Origin: Bacteroidota bacterium
GTDB taxonomy: Bacteria > Bacteroidota > Ignavibacteria > Tepidaquicellales > Tepidaquicellaceae
Assembly: GCA_018266895.1 (NCBI GenBank)
Contig: JAFDZQ010000018.1
Coordinates: 5,378 to 37,898, forward strand
Length of the DNA: 32,521 bases
Reading direction: 5' to 3'
This document shows positions 1-8,615 of this stretch, piece after piece. Under the pieces are notes generated by a model. That model did no database searches. It was given only the letters and a program-made list of their open reading frames with translations, and had not been told where the DNA came from. Position 1 is the stretch's first letter. The number at the start of each line of letters is the position of its first letter. The translations under genes and the position numbers were made by a program.

Positions 1-264
1 TCACAGAATTATCCTAATCCTTTTAATCCGGCTACAAAGATACAGTTTAATCTGCCTGTTTCAGGAAATGTATCTCTGAAGATTTATGATATGCTCGGAA
101 AAGAAGTTAAGACACTTGTAAATAGTTTTACTTCTGCAGGTACATACAACATCAATTTTGACGGAAGCAATCTTTCAAGCGGCGTTTATTTTTATAAACT
201 TGAAGCTTCAGGCAAGGACGGAAATAATTTTGTAATGACGAAAAGAATGGTATTAATAAAATAA
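1..264 (+). CDS. C-terminal fragment of a T9SS-sorted secreted protein
   Basis: The window opens inside this gene; only the last 87 residues are present, ending with TAA at 262-264. The fragment begins with S-Q-N-Y-P-N-P-F-N-P and continues through Y-D-M-L-G-K-E-V, a G-T-Y-N-I-N-F-D-G-S-N-L-S-S-G strand and F-Y-K-L to a K-R-M-V-L-I-K end. That is the whole architecture of the type A C-terminal sorting domain recognised by the type IX secretion system, so the parent protein is expected to cross the outer membrane and be cell-surface attached or released. The catalytic or binding part lies upstream and cannot be identified. A very similar tail ends the gene at 8616-10964. A hairpin terminator follows 21 bases after the stop, separating it from the next unit. 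Confidence 0.9.
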   Translation, partial: SQNYPNPFNPATKIQFNLPVSGNVSLKIYDMLGKEVKTLVNSFTSAGTYNINFDGSNLSSGVYFYKLEASGKDGNNFVMTKRMVLIK

Positions 265-284
265 AATTCAGGAATTTGAAATTT

Positions 285-311
285 ACCGGGAGCAGAATCG
301 GTGCTCCCGGT
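285..311 (+). terminator. Hairpin terminator after the T9SS-tail gene
   Basis: A perfect 10-bp stem, ACCGGGAGCA at 285-294 with TGCTCCCGGT at 302-311, closes a 7-base loop. The following bases are AT-rich (TATTTAATT) rather than a pure T run, so termination efficiency is uncertain. It separates the first gene from the six-gene unit that begins at 400. Confidence 0.7.
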
Positions 312-399
312 TATTTAATTGTATCAGTTACAGATTTATATTTATAACTTTTAAGTAAACAGTTTTAATGATTTCACACTAACAATTTTTTAAAAAACG

Positions 400-1758
400 A
401 TGTTAAAATTTGCTATATATTCAGCTTTATTAATTCTGATCGCAGTTTCTTATTCATGCAAGGATCCAATAACAGGACAGATTGATAACCAGCCTCCTAA
501 TACAAATCTTTCAATTTTCCCGGACAGTATAATTGCGCCGGGTTCCACATTAAAAACCATCAGATGGTGGGGCGATGATCCTGACGGATTTGTAGCAGGT
601 TTCAGAATTTCTTTTGATTCCGTAAACTGGGGCTATACAACAAAAAACGACAGCACATTTGTTTTAAACATAACAGGAACTGACAGTACATTCAGATTCT
701 TCGTTGCAGCCGTTGACGATAAAGGATTAATCGATCCTACGCCTGCAACAAATTTATATCCTGTAATGAATTCTCCGCCTTCAGTAAGATTTGATGCCGG
801 TACTGAAATTCCCGACACGACCTTCCCTCTTGCAACATTCAAATGGACAGGTTCAGATCCTGACGGAGTTTCCAACATACGGTATTATCAGTATTCTTTG
901 AATGATACGAATAATTTCAGGAGAGTATCCGGAAGCATTAATCTGCTTACACTGACAAAGGACAGCGGACTTGTACTGAATTCAAATAACATACTTTATC
1001 TCAGAGCGGAAGACGGCGCGGGCGCATTAAGTCCTATTACAAGAATGCCGGATACCAGCAGAACATGGTTTGTAAAACCTGTCAGGTCCAGAATACTCCT
1101 TATAAAGGATATGCCTCTTTCACAGTTCAGCGTAGCTGCCAATTATTTCAATTCAGCTTTTGACACTATCAGATATGATGTGCTTGATATAAAATCAAAC
1201 AGCGGGAAACTAATCCCGAAGATTGTCAATCCGATGTTTATTGAGACTCTTAAACTTTTTGATATAGTGGTATGGAGCGCTAATCAGGGAAATGTGACGG
1301 CTGATAATGCGAACTTCGAACTTGCTCAGAATTCACTTCCGTTTTATCTGCAGTCAGGAAGGAAACTTTTCTTTACTACCGGACTCCCGAATGCAGAAAC
1401 ACAGGTTCAGGGATCCCTGATAAACTGGGTACCGATTGACAGTATATCTTCATGTACAATAGCTCTGGTTTCTAACGGAGTAAGTCTGATTAACACGGAT
1501 AATTCTTATCCTGTATTAACTGCAAGCAATCTCATTCAGAGAGTCAGAGGTTTAAAAATAACGGAACCCGGGCAGATTATTTACAGACTGCCGATAAGTA
1601 CAAACTGCCAGACAAATACTGTTGTTGCAGTAAAAGAACAGGCGCAGAATCCGAGAAATATACTAATGACAGTACCTGTATATTACCTTAACTCGGATCC
1701 GAACGTATCAAAAATTTTATTCAGAAAAATTCTAATTCAGGAATTCGGATATAATTGA
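400..1758 (+). CDS. Outer-membrane lipoprotein with FN3-like repeats, function unknown
   Basis: The 452-residue product starts with a short hydrophobic signal ending in V-S-Y-S-C, with Cys20 as the likely lipidated residue; the lipobox is loose, as is usual in this bacterial group. Residues about 33-115 and 120-225 look like two immunoglobulin/fibronectin-like beta-sandwich repeats, each carrying a D-P-D-G motif (near residues 59-62 and 153-156). From about residue 229 the protein changes to an alternating alpha/beta pattern beginning R-I-L-L-I-K-D and including D-I-V-V-W-S and G-R-K-L-F-F-T-T-G, suggesting a Rossmann-like or glutamine-amidotransferase-like fold without a visible catalytic triad. 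It is the first gene of a plus-strand run and lies 70 bases before a TonB receptor, so it may act as a surface-exposed partner of it. No specific function is recognised. Confidence 0.85.
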   Translation: MLKFAIYSALLILIAVSYSCKDPITGQIDNQPPNTNLSIFPDSIIAPGSTLKTIRWWGDDPDGFVAGFRISFDSVNWGYTTKNDSTFVLNITGTDSTFRFFVAAVDDKGLIDPTPATNLYPVMNSPPSVRFDAGTEIPDTTFPLATFKWTGSDPDGVSNIRYYQYSLNDTNNFRRVSGSINLLTLTKDSGLVLNSNNILYLRAEDGAGALSPITRMPDTSRTWFVKPVRSRILLIKDMPLSQFSVAANYFNSAFDTIRYDVLDIKSNSGKLIPKIVNPMFIETLKLFDIVVWSANQGNVTADNANFELAQNSLPFYLQSGRKLFFTTGLPNAETQVQGSLINWVPIDSISSCTIALVSNGVSLINTDNSYPVLTASNLIQRVRGLKITEPGQIIYRLPISTNCQTNTVVAVKEQAQNPRNILMTVPVYYLNSDPNVSKILFRKILIQEFGYN

Positions 1759-1828
1759 AATTAATTTATTGTTTATAATTAATATTTGAAATGATTCAAA
1801 TTTAAAAGTTTAAAGTAATCACATTAAT

Positions 1829-4639
1829 ATGAAAAAATTTTTACTTATTTGTTTTCTTTTTACATTCTCCTCACTAGTTTATTCCCAGGATAAACCCGGA
1901 TCGCTTTTCGGGACTATAACTGATTCATCCGGTATCCCTCTGGACGGAGTTACAGTCAAGATCAAGGGATCCTATATGGGCGCAGTTTCAGATTATGAAG
2001 GCAAGTATTCAATACCTGAGGTGCCGCCTGCAAGTTATATCGTACAGGTTTCAGCTGAAGGTTTTAAGACAGTTGAGTACACTGATATAACAGTAAGAAA
2101 CGAAGAAAAAAAAGAATTTAACATTACTCTGAAATCAACTTCTTATTCCGTTGATCAGGAAATAGAAGTTGTCGGAGACCGGCCATTGATGGATATCGAA
2201 CAGACAAGTTCGAGCCATATTATATCGAGCGATGATATTTCAAAGACAATTGCCACAAATGTATCAGATGTCATCACTCAGCAGGCAGGCGTCGTAAAAG
2301 ACGATAATGAAATTCATATCAGAGGCGGAAGGAACTATGAAAATTCATTTATAATAGACGGAGTATCGGTTCAGGATCCTCTTTCCGGAACAGGTTACGG
2401 GCTTCAGCTCTCGGCTAATTCGCTTGAAGAAGTGGAAGTCATAACCGGAGGTTACAATGCTGAATACGGTCAGGCAACAAGCGGTGTGGTAAATGTTAGA
2501 ACAAAAGAAGGCAAATACGATAAAGTAAATTTCTTTTTATCATATAAAAGAGATAATTTCGGAGTATCGAAGAACTCGGGTTCGAGTTTCAATACGGATA
2601 TTCTGGAAATGAATCTGAGCGGTCCGGAGCCGATATCGAAATTTTTGTTTAAAGCTCTTAAACTAAAATCCCCCGGTGAGATAACATTATTCGGAAGTTT
2701 CTTCATGGGACTTTCGGACGGATTTTTTGTGAATAACGGAGGTTATAAGGCTAAATCCGTTAACTCTTCGACATTCGGAGGAACGAGATTTTCCCCGCGT
2801 CAGGATAACAGCTGGTACTGGCTCGGAAAAGCTACCTGGCGTTTTAATCCGACTATGAAGTTCGGTTATTCATTCAACCAGTCTGTTTCGATCAATCAGA
2901 ACTCGAGCACTCTTCAGACTAATCTTGAATATGTCGAACCATCGCCCGGATATCAGTATGATTTTGAAAGGATTCTGGATAATGCAAATACTTATACACA
3001 GAACAGTTATTTCCATACAATCACCTGGAGTCATACAACAAGCCCGCAGACTTTTTATGAAATCAAGCTGAATAAATTTTTTACCGCTTTAAGAGTCGAT
3101 GCCAACGGAAAAAACTGGGATCAGTACACGGAACCCCTTGACCTGATCAAACCACCTTTTCAGTATTATTACATAGACAGCACAAGAACCGGTATTATAC
3201 CCGGCGACGGATTTTATGATGTCGGAAATTCCTATACCTGGCATGATCACTATGTCGATGAATTTTCAGTGAAAGCCGATTACATTCACAGCTATTCCAC
3301 TAAAAGCAGACTGAAAATAGGAGCGGAAGCAAGTTTTCAGGAAATGCAGCTTATTGATATTTATCAGCCGTGGATAAGACCATTCGGACTGAATAATGAC
3401 GTCTACAAAGTTTATCCTGCATTCGGAGATATTTACGGTCAGCACAATCTGACTTTCAAAGGTATGATACTTAATTACGGTCTGAGATTAGATTACTGGC
3501 TGCCTGGTAAATATGTTGATGATGCCGTTAATGATCCCAATGTAGTTACTATTCCGGACCAGCTGAGAAGCGCCTATCAAAGCGATTCATATAAAATTTT
3601 CGGCAGAAACGTAAAGATGAGTCTTGCTCCGAGAATCGGTATCTCACATCCAATTACAAATAACCAGACTTTGTTTTTTTCATACGGACATTTTTCCAAA
3701 AGACCAAGACCTCAGTTTGTTTATGCAAAACTTAATCCGCAGGCTGCAAAGTCCACTTTCCAGAAATTCGGCAATCCGAATCTGAAACCTGAAACAACTG
3801 TTGCATACGAACTTGGCGTAAGAAACCAGTTCACAAGCGATGACGTGCTTACAATAACCGCCTATTACAAGAATATCTATGACTATGTGGCTACAAAAAG
3901 CATTCTCATAAACAGCGGCAGACTGCTCGGACAGTCATTCATAACATATTTCAATCAGGATTATGCAAGATCAAGAGGAATTGAAGTTGAGTACAAAAAA
4001 AGATTAAGCGGATGGTTCAACGGAAAATTTAATTTTACTTACTCGGTTGCAACCGGTAAAAGTTCTTCCGCCGATCAGGGATTTCTGGTAGCTACAACCG
4101 GGGCTTCGGAGTCAATATCCGAACTCTTTCTTTCCTGGGACAAGCCGATCCAGGCAAGCGCTAATCTTTATTTCAATCTGGAAAAAGGAAAAGGGCTGTT
4201 CGGTTTCGGCAGGAATATACTGGATGATATATCACTTAAAACGAGAATTTTTTTCCAGTCCGGGAAAAGATATACAAGACAGATTCAGACAGGTACGCTT
4301 GAAAACGGAAGACCCGAATTCACATCAGACCTTAATAACATTAACGGTGAAGTCGGAGAAAACTGGTTCTGGATTGATCTGGATCTGGATAAATACATTA
4401 ATATAGGTTCAATGCAGATGGTTGTAGGAATTTCAGTGAACAATTTATTCAACATGAAGAACTCAACTATTATTAACCCGGTAACCGGTAAGGCGTATGA
4501 ATACGCCGACCCTACTCCGAATTATTACAATGATCCTCTGTATCCGGATTTACAGGCGCCTATCACGCCTTATCCTTATAATCCGGCGAGATACCTTACA
4601 CCGAGGAATATTAAGTTCGGTATTTCTTTGAAAATGTAA
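1829..4639 (+). CDS. TonB-dependent receptor with carboxypeptidase-regulatory-like domain
   Basis: The 936-residue protein has a signal peptide (residues 1-20, cleaved near V-Y-S-Q). Residues about 25-105 form a carboxypeptidase-regulatory-like beta-sandwich (G-T-I-T-D-S-S-G-I-P-L-D-G-V-T-V). Residues about 125-228 are the plug domain, with the typical I-R-G-G-R, I-I-D-G-V-S-V-Q-D-P and G-Q-A-T-S-G-V-V-N-V motifs. The rest is a long aromatic-rich beta barrel that includes the receptor-typical F-G-N-P-N-L-K-P-E-T-T-V-A-Y-E-L-G segment. Such receptors import ligands, or act as docking partners of surface proteins, using TonB energy. The ligand is unknown. The gene sits between an FN3-like lipoprotein and a PorV-like barrel; no SusD-type partner is adjacent, which argues against a standard glycan-uptake SusCD pair. 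Confidence 0.93.
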   Translation: MKKFLLICFLFTFSSLVYSQDKPGSLFGTITDSSGIPLDGVTVKIKGSYMGAVSDYEGKYSIPEVPPASYIVQVSAEGFKTVEYTDITVRNEEKKEFNITLKSTSYSVDQEIEVVGDRPLMDIEQTSSSHIISSDDISKTIATNVSDVITQQAGVVKDDNEIHIRGGRNYENSFIIDGVSVQDPLSGTGYGLQLSANSLEEVEVITGGYNAEYGQATSGVVNVRTKEGKYDKVNFFLSYKRDNFGVSKNSGSSFNTDILEMNLSGPEPISKFLFKALKLKSPGEITLFGSFFMGLSDGFFVNNGGYKAKSVNSSTFGGTRFSPRQDNSWYWLGKATWRFNPTMKFGYSFNQSVSINQNSSTLQTNLEYVEPSPGYQYDFERILDNANTYTQNSYFHTITWSHTTSPQTFYEIKLNKFFTALRVDANGKNWDQYTEPLDLIKPPFQYYYIDSTRTGIIPGDGFYDVGNSYTWHDHYVDEFSVKADYIHSYSTKSRLKIGAEASFQEMQLIDIYQPWIRPFGLNNDVYKVYPAFGDIYGQHNLTFKGMILNYGLRLDYWLPGKYVDDAVNDPNVVTIPDQLRSAYQSDSYKIFGRNVKMSLAPRIGISHPITNNQTLFFSYGHFSKRPRPQFVYAKLNPQAAKSTFQKFGNPNLKPETTVAYELGVRNQFTSDDVLTITAYYKNIYDYVATKSILINSGRLLGQSFITYFNQDYARSRGIEVEYKKRLSGWFNGKFNFTYSVATGKSSSADQGFLVATTGASESISELFLSWDKPIQASANLYFNLEKGKGLFGFGRNILDDISLKTRIFFQSGKRYTRQIQTGTLENGRPEFTSDLNNINGEVGENWFWIDLDLDKYINIGSMQMVVGISVNNLFNMKNSTIINPVTGKAYEYADPTPNYYNDPLYPDLQAPITPYPYNPARYLTPRNIKFGISLKM

Positions 4640-4696
4640 ATTAGTTTGGTAAATAAAAAAAAATTATTTTTTGAAAAAAGTCTTAACAATTTTTTA

Positions 4697-5704
4697 ATGT
4701 CACTTAATACTAAAAAAATATTATTTGCAATTGTCCTTACTGCACTTATTAACTGCAATACATCATTTGCACAGCTTTTCCCTAATCTGGGCGGACAAAG
4801 GACAGGCACTGCGGCTCTTCAGTTTTTGAAAATAGGAAGCAGCGCAAGAGCCACTGGAATGGGTGAATCATTTGTTGCTGTATCCAATGACATATCTTCT
4901 CTTCACTGGAATCCTGCAGGACTTGTAGCTTTTAAAGAAAACGGAATGACTTTCTCTTATACACAATGGTTTGTAGACACTAGACTGAATAATTTCGGAG
5001 GCGTGTATCACTTCGGAGGAAGCAATGCAATCGGCATTAATGTCACTTCCCTCCGGACTGAAGATATGAAAGTAACCACAGAATTTCAGCCCGAAGGAAC
5101 GGGTGATTATTTCCGGTATTCGGATCTTTCTGTCGGGCTTTCATTTGCAAGACAAATGACCGAACAGTTTTCCTTCGGCCTTACGGTTAAATTCGTTCAG
5201 GAAAATCTCGGAGCTTTAAAAATGCAGGGAGTGCTTGGAGATCTTGCGACATTTTACAGAACCGGACTCGGCACTTCAAGATTTGCAATAATGATTTCAA
5301 ATTTCGGCGGACAGATCAGACCTTCAGGTGAAGTGAATCTCGTCGGAGGGAGGACTGCAAACTCATTTCAGCAGTTTCCTCCGCCGACTTCCTTTCAGTT
5401 TGGATTTGCAATCGAGCCGATACTTAACGCAAAAAACCGTCTTACAACTTCCATTCAGCTTAACAGTCCTAACGATAATGCGGAGAACCTGAGTTTCGGC
5501 GCTGAATACGCTTTCAAAGAATTTTTGTTCTTCAGAGGCGGATATAAACTGAATGTGGACGCTGAAAATTTTTCGGGCGGAGTCGGTCTAAAATTCCCCA
5601 TTTCATTTGCAAGAGCTAATCTTGATTATTCAATCGCAAATTATAAAGACCTCGGACTTGCACAGAGATTTACAATAAATATTTTATTCCCAAGTAAAAA
5701 ATAA
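4697..5704 (+). CDS. PorV/PorQ-family outer-membrane barrel protein
   Basis: I chose the ATG at 4697 (335 residues) because it gives a clean signal peptide, M-S-L-N-T-K-K followed by a hydrophobic core and N-T-S-F-A-Q; an in-frame TTG at 4646 would add 17 lysine/asparagine-rich residues ahead of it. The mature start contains T-A-A-L-Q-F-L-K-I-G-S-S-A-R-A-T-G-M-G-E and then N-P-A-G-L, the signature of the PorV/PorQ family in the FadL-like barrel superfamily. In known systems PorV shuttles T9SS cargo from the translocon to the attachment complex. Genomes of this group usually carry several paralogues, so a role dedicated to this gene cluster is plausible but unproven. It is followed after 7 bases by the NHL lipoprotein gene, strongly suggesting co-transcription. 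Confidence 0.88.
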   Translation: MSLNTKKILFAIVLTALINCNTSFAQLFPNLGGQRTGTAALQFLKIGSSARATGMGESFVAVSNDISSLHWNPAGLVAFKENGMTFSYTQWFVDTRLNNFGGVYHFGGSNAIGINVTSLRTEDMKVTTEFQPEGTGDYFRYSDLSVGLSFARQMTEQFSFGLTVKFVQENLGALKMQGVLGDLATFYRTGLGTSRFAIMISNFGGQIRPSGEVNLVGGRTANSFQQFPPPTSFQFGFAIEPILNAKNRLTTSIQLNSPNDNAENLSFGAEYAFKEFLFFRGGYKLNVDAENFSGGVGLKFPISFARANLDYSIANYKDLGLAQRFTINILFPSKK

Positions 5705-5711
5705 TTTTAAA

Positions 5712-6791
5712 ATGAAATATATCATATTACTTTTCACAGTCTTTCTGATGACTTTATCTTCCTGTTCCGATAAGACGGATCTTTCGCAGTTTCCGATTAC
5801 TAATAACGGAGGAGTCGTAAATGTCAGCGATACGCTTTATGTGCAGCAATCCCCCGTCTGGACGGGATTCAATCAGCCTAACGCTGTTTTAATCGGCAGA
5901 GAACCTCTTGTGTACGTTGCAGATACAAAAAACAACCAGGTCGTGCAGCTTGATCTTTCGGGAATAGAGATCGGAAGACGATCGATCAGTAATCCGAAAT
6001 CTTTGGCTCAGGACTATAATTTTGATCTTCTCGTAATAGGAGATTCAGTACTGACTCTGACTAACGATACGGTAAGCGTTTTATACAGAATAAAACTTGT
6101 CGATAATCTGCAAGGAGGGATAATCACAAACGCAGCTGTTATTACTATGCTAAGGAGTGATCAGGGATCTGTTCTTTCCAGCAGAAAGAGAAAATTTACG
6201 GGAGTGGGAGTTTATTCAGATAACAGTTACATAGTTACAAGAACCGGTCCCGACAACATCAGCTCTCTTGACCCCGACAATGCACTGCTTAGAATTACCG
6301 GAAGAGAAACCGTCAGTTCAGTTACTAACTTAAGCGGATTCCAGACAACAGGAAACGGTATTTATTCGATTGAAAAAATGTCCGGCATAACTACATTCAC
6401 GGGTGAGCTGACAGATTTTATTATTATAAGGAATACATCGGATTTCGGATTTAAGATAGAATGGTTTTTGTATGATAATGTAAACGGCACTTATGATCCG
6501 AAGTTTTTCCCTGAAAATAATGTTGATATTCTTAACAAACAGCTCGGAAGTCCCGAAGGGATCGCAGTCGACAATAACAAAAATGTTTTTGTAGTAGATA
6601 ATACCAATGACTCCCTTTATAAGTTTACAAATGCCGGAAAGTTAAAAAAAGAATCTTTCGGAGGAACAGGTTCCGGTGATAATCAGCTCCGTAATCCCAA
6701 AGGCGTTTCCTTCTTTAATAAAGTTTTATACATCGCCGATACAGGAAACAACAGAATAGTCAGATATAAATTATCAACTGACCTTCAGTAA
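5712..6791 (+). CDS. NHL-repeat lipoprotein
   Basis: The 359-residue product has a lipoprotein signal, with L-S-S-C placing the lipidated cysteine at residue 18. The body reads as beta-propeller blades. An early blade contains P-L-V-Y-V-A-D-T-K-N-N-Q-V-V-Q-L-D. The last two are clear NHL repeats, G-S-P-E-G-I-A-V-D followed by V-F-V-V-D-N-T-N-D-S-L-Y-K-F, and N-P-K-G-V-S-F followed by L-Y-I-A-D-T-G-N-N-R-I-V-R-Y. NHL propellers usually bind protein, carbohydrate or nucleic acid rather than catalyse. The middle (roughly residues 140-260) is more divergent. It probably resides on the periplasmic or outer face of the outer membrane. It is separated by 7 bases from the PorV-like gene and by 1 base from the following membrane-protein gene, so it belongs to a tight operon. 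Confidence 0.85.
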   Translation: MKYIILLFTVFLMTLSSCSDKTDLSQFPITNNGGVVNVSDTLYVQQSPVWTGFNQPNAVLIGREPLVYVADTKNNQVVQLDLSGIEIGRRSISNPKSLAQDYNFDLLVIGDSVLTLTNDTVSVLYRIKLVDNLQGGIITNAAVITMLRSDQGSVLSSRKRKFTGVGVYSDNSYIVTRTGPDNISSLDPDNALLRITGRETVSSVTNLSGFQTTGNGIYSIEKMSGITTFTGELTDFIIIRNTSDFGFKIEWFLYDNVNGTYDPKFFPENNVDILNKQLGSPEGIAVDNNKNVFVVDNTNDSLYKFTNAGKLKKESFGGTGSGDNQLRNPKGVSFFNKVLYIADTGNNRIVRYKLSTDLQ

Positions 6792-6792
6792 A

Positions 6793-8598
6793 TTGGGTAA
6801 AAAGCAAATCAAATCTCCTGTAAAACCGGCAACCGTAAACACAATAATTGCAGACAATCCGTTGTACAATTACGGACTGATGATTTTGTTTGCAGTTTTC
6901 ATAATCTTACTCACCACTTTCAAAATCACGGGAGATGACGATGTTTTCTGGCATCTTGCTACCGGAAGACACATAGTCCAGACTCACGAAGTGCCTTCTG
7001 CCGATATTTTCGGATATGTAACTCAGGGGCAGGAATGGATGCCCTTTGAATGGGGGTGGGATGTTCTTACTTACACTCTTTATAATTCCGGCGGTTATAC
7101 TGCGCTTTCTGTATTCAGAACTCTGATATTCCTTCTTATTTTTTATCTGCTGTTCAGTATCTTAAGAAAGTTCAAAACCGGATATACCATAATTTTTATT
7201 TTTCTTACAATTCTTGCTTTCGGAATGATGGACAGGCTTACTCCCCGTCCGCATATCATATCAATGCTTTTCTTTGCTCTTCTGCTGCGGATAATTACAG
7301 AGTATAAATATTTTGACAGAAAGAATTATAAGATCCTGTACTTTGTGCCTGTAATATTTCTTATCTGGGCAAATATGCACATGGGAATAATTGCAGGAAT
7401 ATTTCTTTTTGGAATTTATACTGTTTCCGAAATAATAATTTATTTCAGACCGAAGAATTTTTCTTCAAGGGAAATTCCTTCATTGAAAACAGACGAACTA
7501 AAAAGACTTGTTATTATTTTTATTGCCTGCATATTAGCAATGCTTGTCAATCCTAATTTTTACGCTACTTACATTTATGCATTTGATCACACTAAAATGA
7601 AGATGCTTGAGACAATTAATGAATGGAGATCACCTTTTGACGCGACATTCGGCAAAGGTTTCGTATCGAATATATATAAGTTTTTCTTATTCGGCGGTTT
7701 CCTTATCCTATATTATGCTTTCAGAAAAAAAGATCTTTTTGCTGCATTGCTCTTTTCCGGATTTGCACTATATTCAGTTCGGGCTGTCAGGTTTACCGTT
7801 GATTATATTGTAATAATTACTGTGTTTCTGGTAATTTCCGTAAACTATATTGTAAGTAATTTAAAAAGCAACGGCTTAAAGGATTTTGTAAACAAGAGTC
7901 CTGTCCCCAAAGTAATTCTCGAAGCGTTTCTCGTATTTCTTATATTTAACATTCCCAATAATAAATTGTATCTGGATTACCTTCAGTACTACAGGATTTC
8001 TGGATTCGGCATCAATTCCGATTTTATTCCGACTCAGATGTTTGATTTTATGAAAGCAAACAATATTCCAGAAATTGGCGAAAGACCGTTTAATCATTTC
8101 GGAAGCGGAGGGTTTTTTGTCTGGAATTTTCCCGGCAGAAAAAATTTTATTGACAGCAGAAATCTCAACGACGAAATTTTCAATGAATACAATACTGTGA
8201 TCTCGAAAAAACCCGGATTTGAAAACAAGATTAAACAGTATGATTTCGATTATTCTTTTTATCTTGCTCCTGACCTTGTACGCGGACCGAAGGAAATGGA
8301 ATCAACAATTATTTCATACTTCAGCAAAAAGCCCGATGAATGGAAACTTGTTTTCTGGGACGATAAGTCATTTCTATTTGTTAAAAACTTAACTAAGTTT
8401 AAAGAGATAATTGATAAATACGAATACAGGTATGTAACCCCCTACAATTTCCTTTATCAGAAAAATATCCTCGATAAAGGTCTTACTGAAAATCCTGATC
8501 AGGTTAAAGCTGAAATTCAGAGAAAGTTATCCGAAGAACCTAACGGTATAATTATTACAAATATCAATAATAATTTTTCAAGTAAACTTTTAAAATAA
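6793..8598 (+). CDS. Polytopic membrane protein of an uncharacterised GT-C-like family
   Basis: A 601-residue inner-membrane protein that appears to start at TTG 6793, one base after the previous stop. After about 25 polar residues come many hydrophobic helices up to about residue 395, then a soluble C-terminal part of about 200 residues. Just after the first helix is the segment D-D-D-V-F-W-H-L-A-T-G-R-H-I-V, with P-S-A-D-I-F-G-Y following and W-M-P-F-E-W-G-W after that. This D-x-x-W/F-W-H pattern in the first extracytoplasmic loop resembles polyprenyl-phosphate-dependent GT-C glycosyltransferase relatives. The C-terminal part has G-G-F-F-V-W-N and F-I-D-S-R-N. The glycosyltransferase link is inference; no activity is established. 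Its position inside a T9SS-related operon could point to a role in modifying surface proteins or glycans. Confidence 0.78.
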   Translation: MGKKQIKSPVKPATVNTIIADNPLYNYGLMILFAVFIILLTTFKITGDDDVFWHLATGRHIVQTHEVPSADIFGYVTQGQEWMPFEWGWDVLTYTLYNSGGYTALSVFRTLIFLLIFYLLFSILRKFKTGYTIIFIFLTILAFGMMDRLTPRPHIISMLFFALLLRIITEYKYFDRKNYKILYFVPVIFLIWANMHMGIIAGIFLFGIYTVSEIIIYFRPKNFSSREIPSLKTDELKRLVIIFIACILAMLVNPNFYATYIYAFDHTKMKMLETINEWRSPFDATFGKGFVSNIYKFFLFGGFLILYYAFRKKDLFAALLFSGFALYSVRAVRFTVDYIVIITVFLVISVNYIVSNLKSNGLKDFVNKSPVPKVILEAFLVFLIFNIPNNKLYLDYLQYYRISGFGINSDFIPTQMFDFMKANNIPEIGERPFNHFGSGGFFVWNFPGRKNFIDSRNLNDEIFNEYNTVISKKPGFENKIKQYDFDYSFYLAPDLVRGPKEMESTIISYFSKKPDEWKLVFWDDKSFLFVKNLTKFKEIIDKYEYRYVTPYNFLYQKNILDKGLTENPDQVKAEIQRKLSEEPNGIIITNINNNFSSKLLK

Positions 8599-8615
8599 AT
8601 ATTACACTCATAAAA

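Noticed and set aside
1829-5704. SusCD-type polysaccharide utilisation locus
   Set aside because: The receptor lacks an adjacent SusD-like gene and there are no glycoside hydrolases; the neighbours are PorV-like and NHL proteins.
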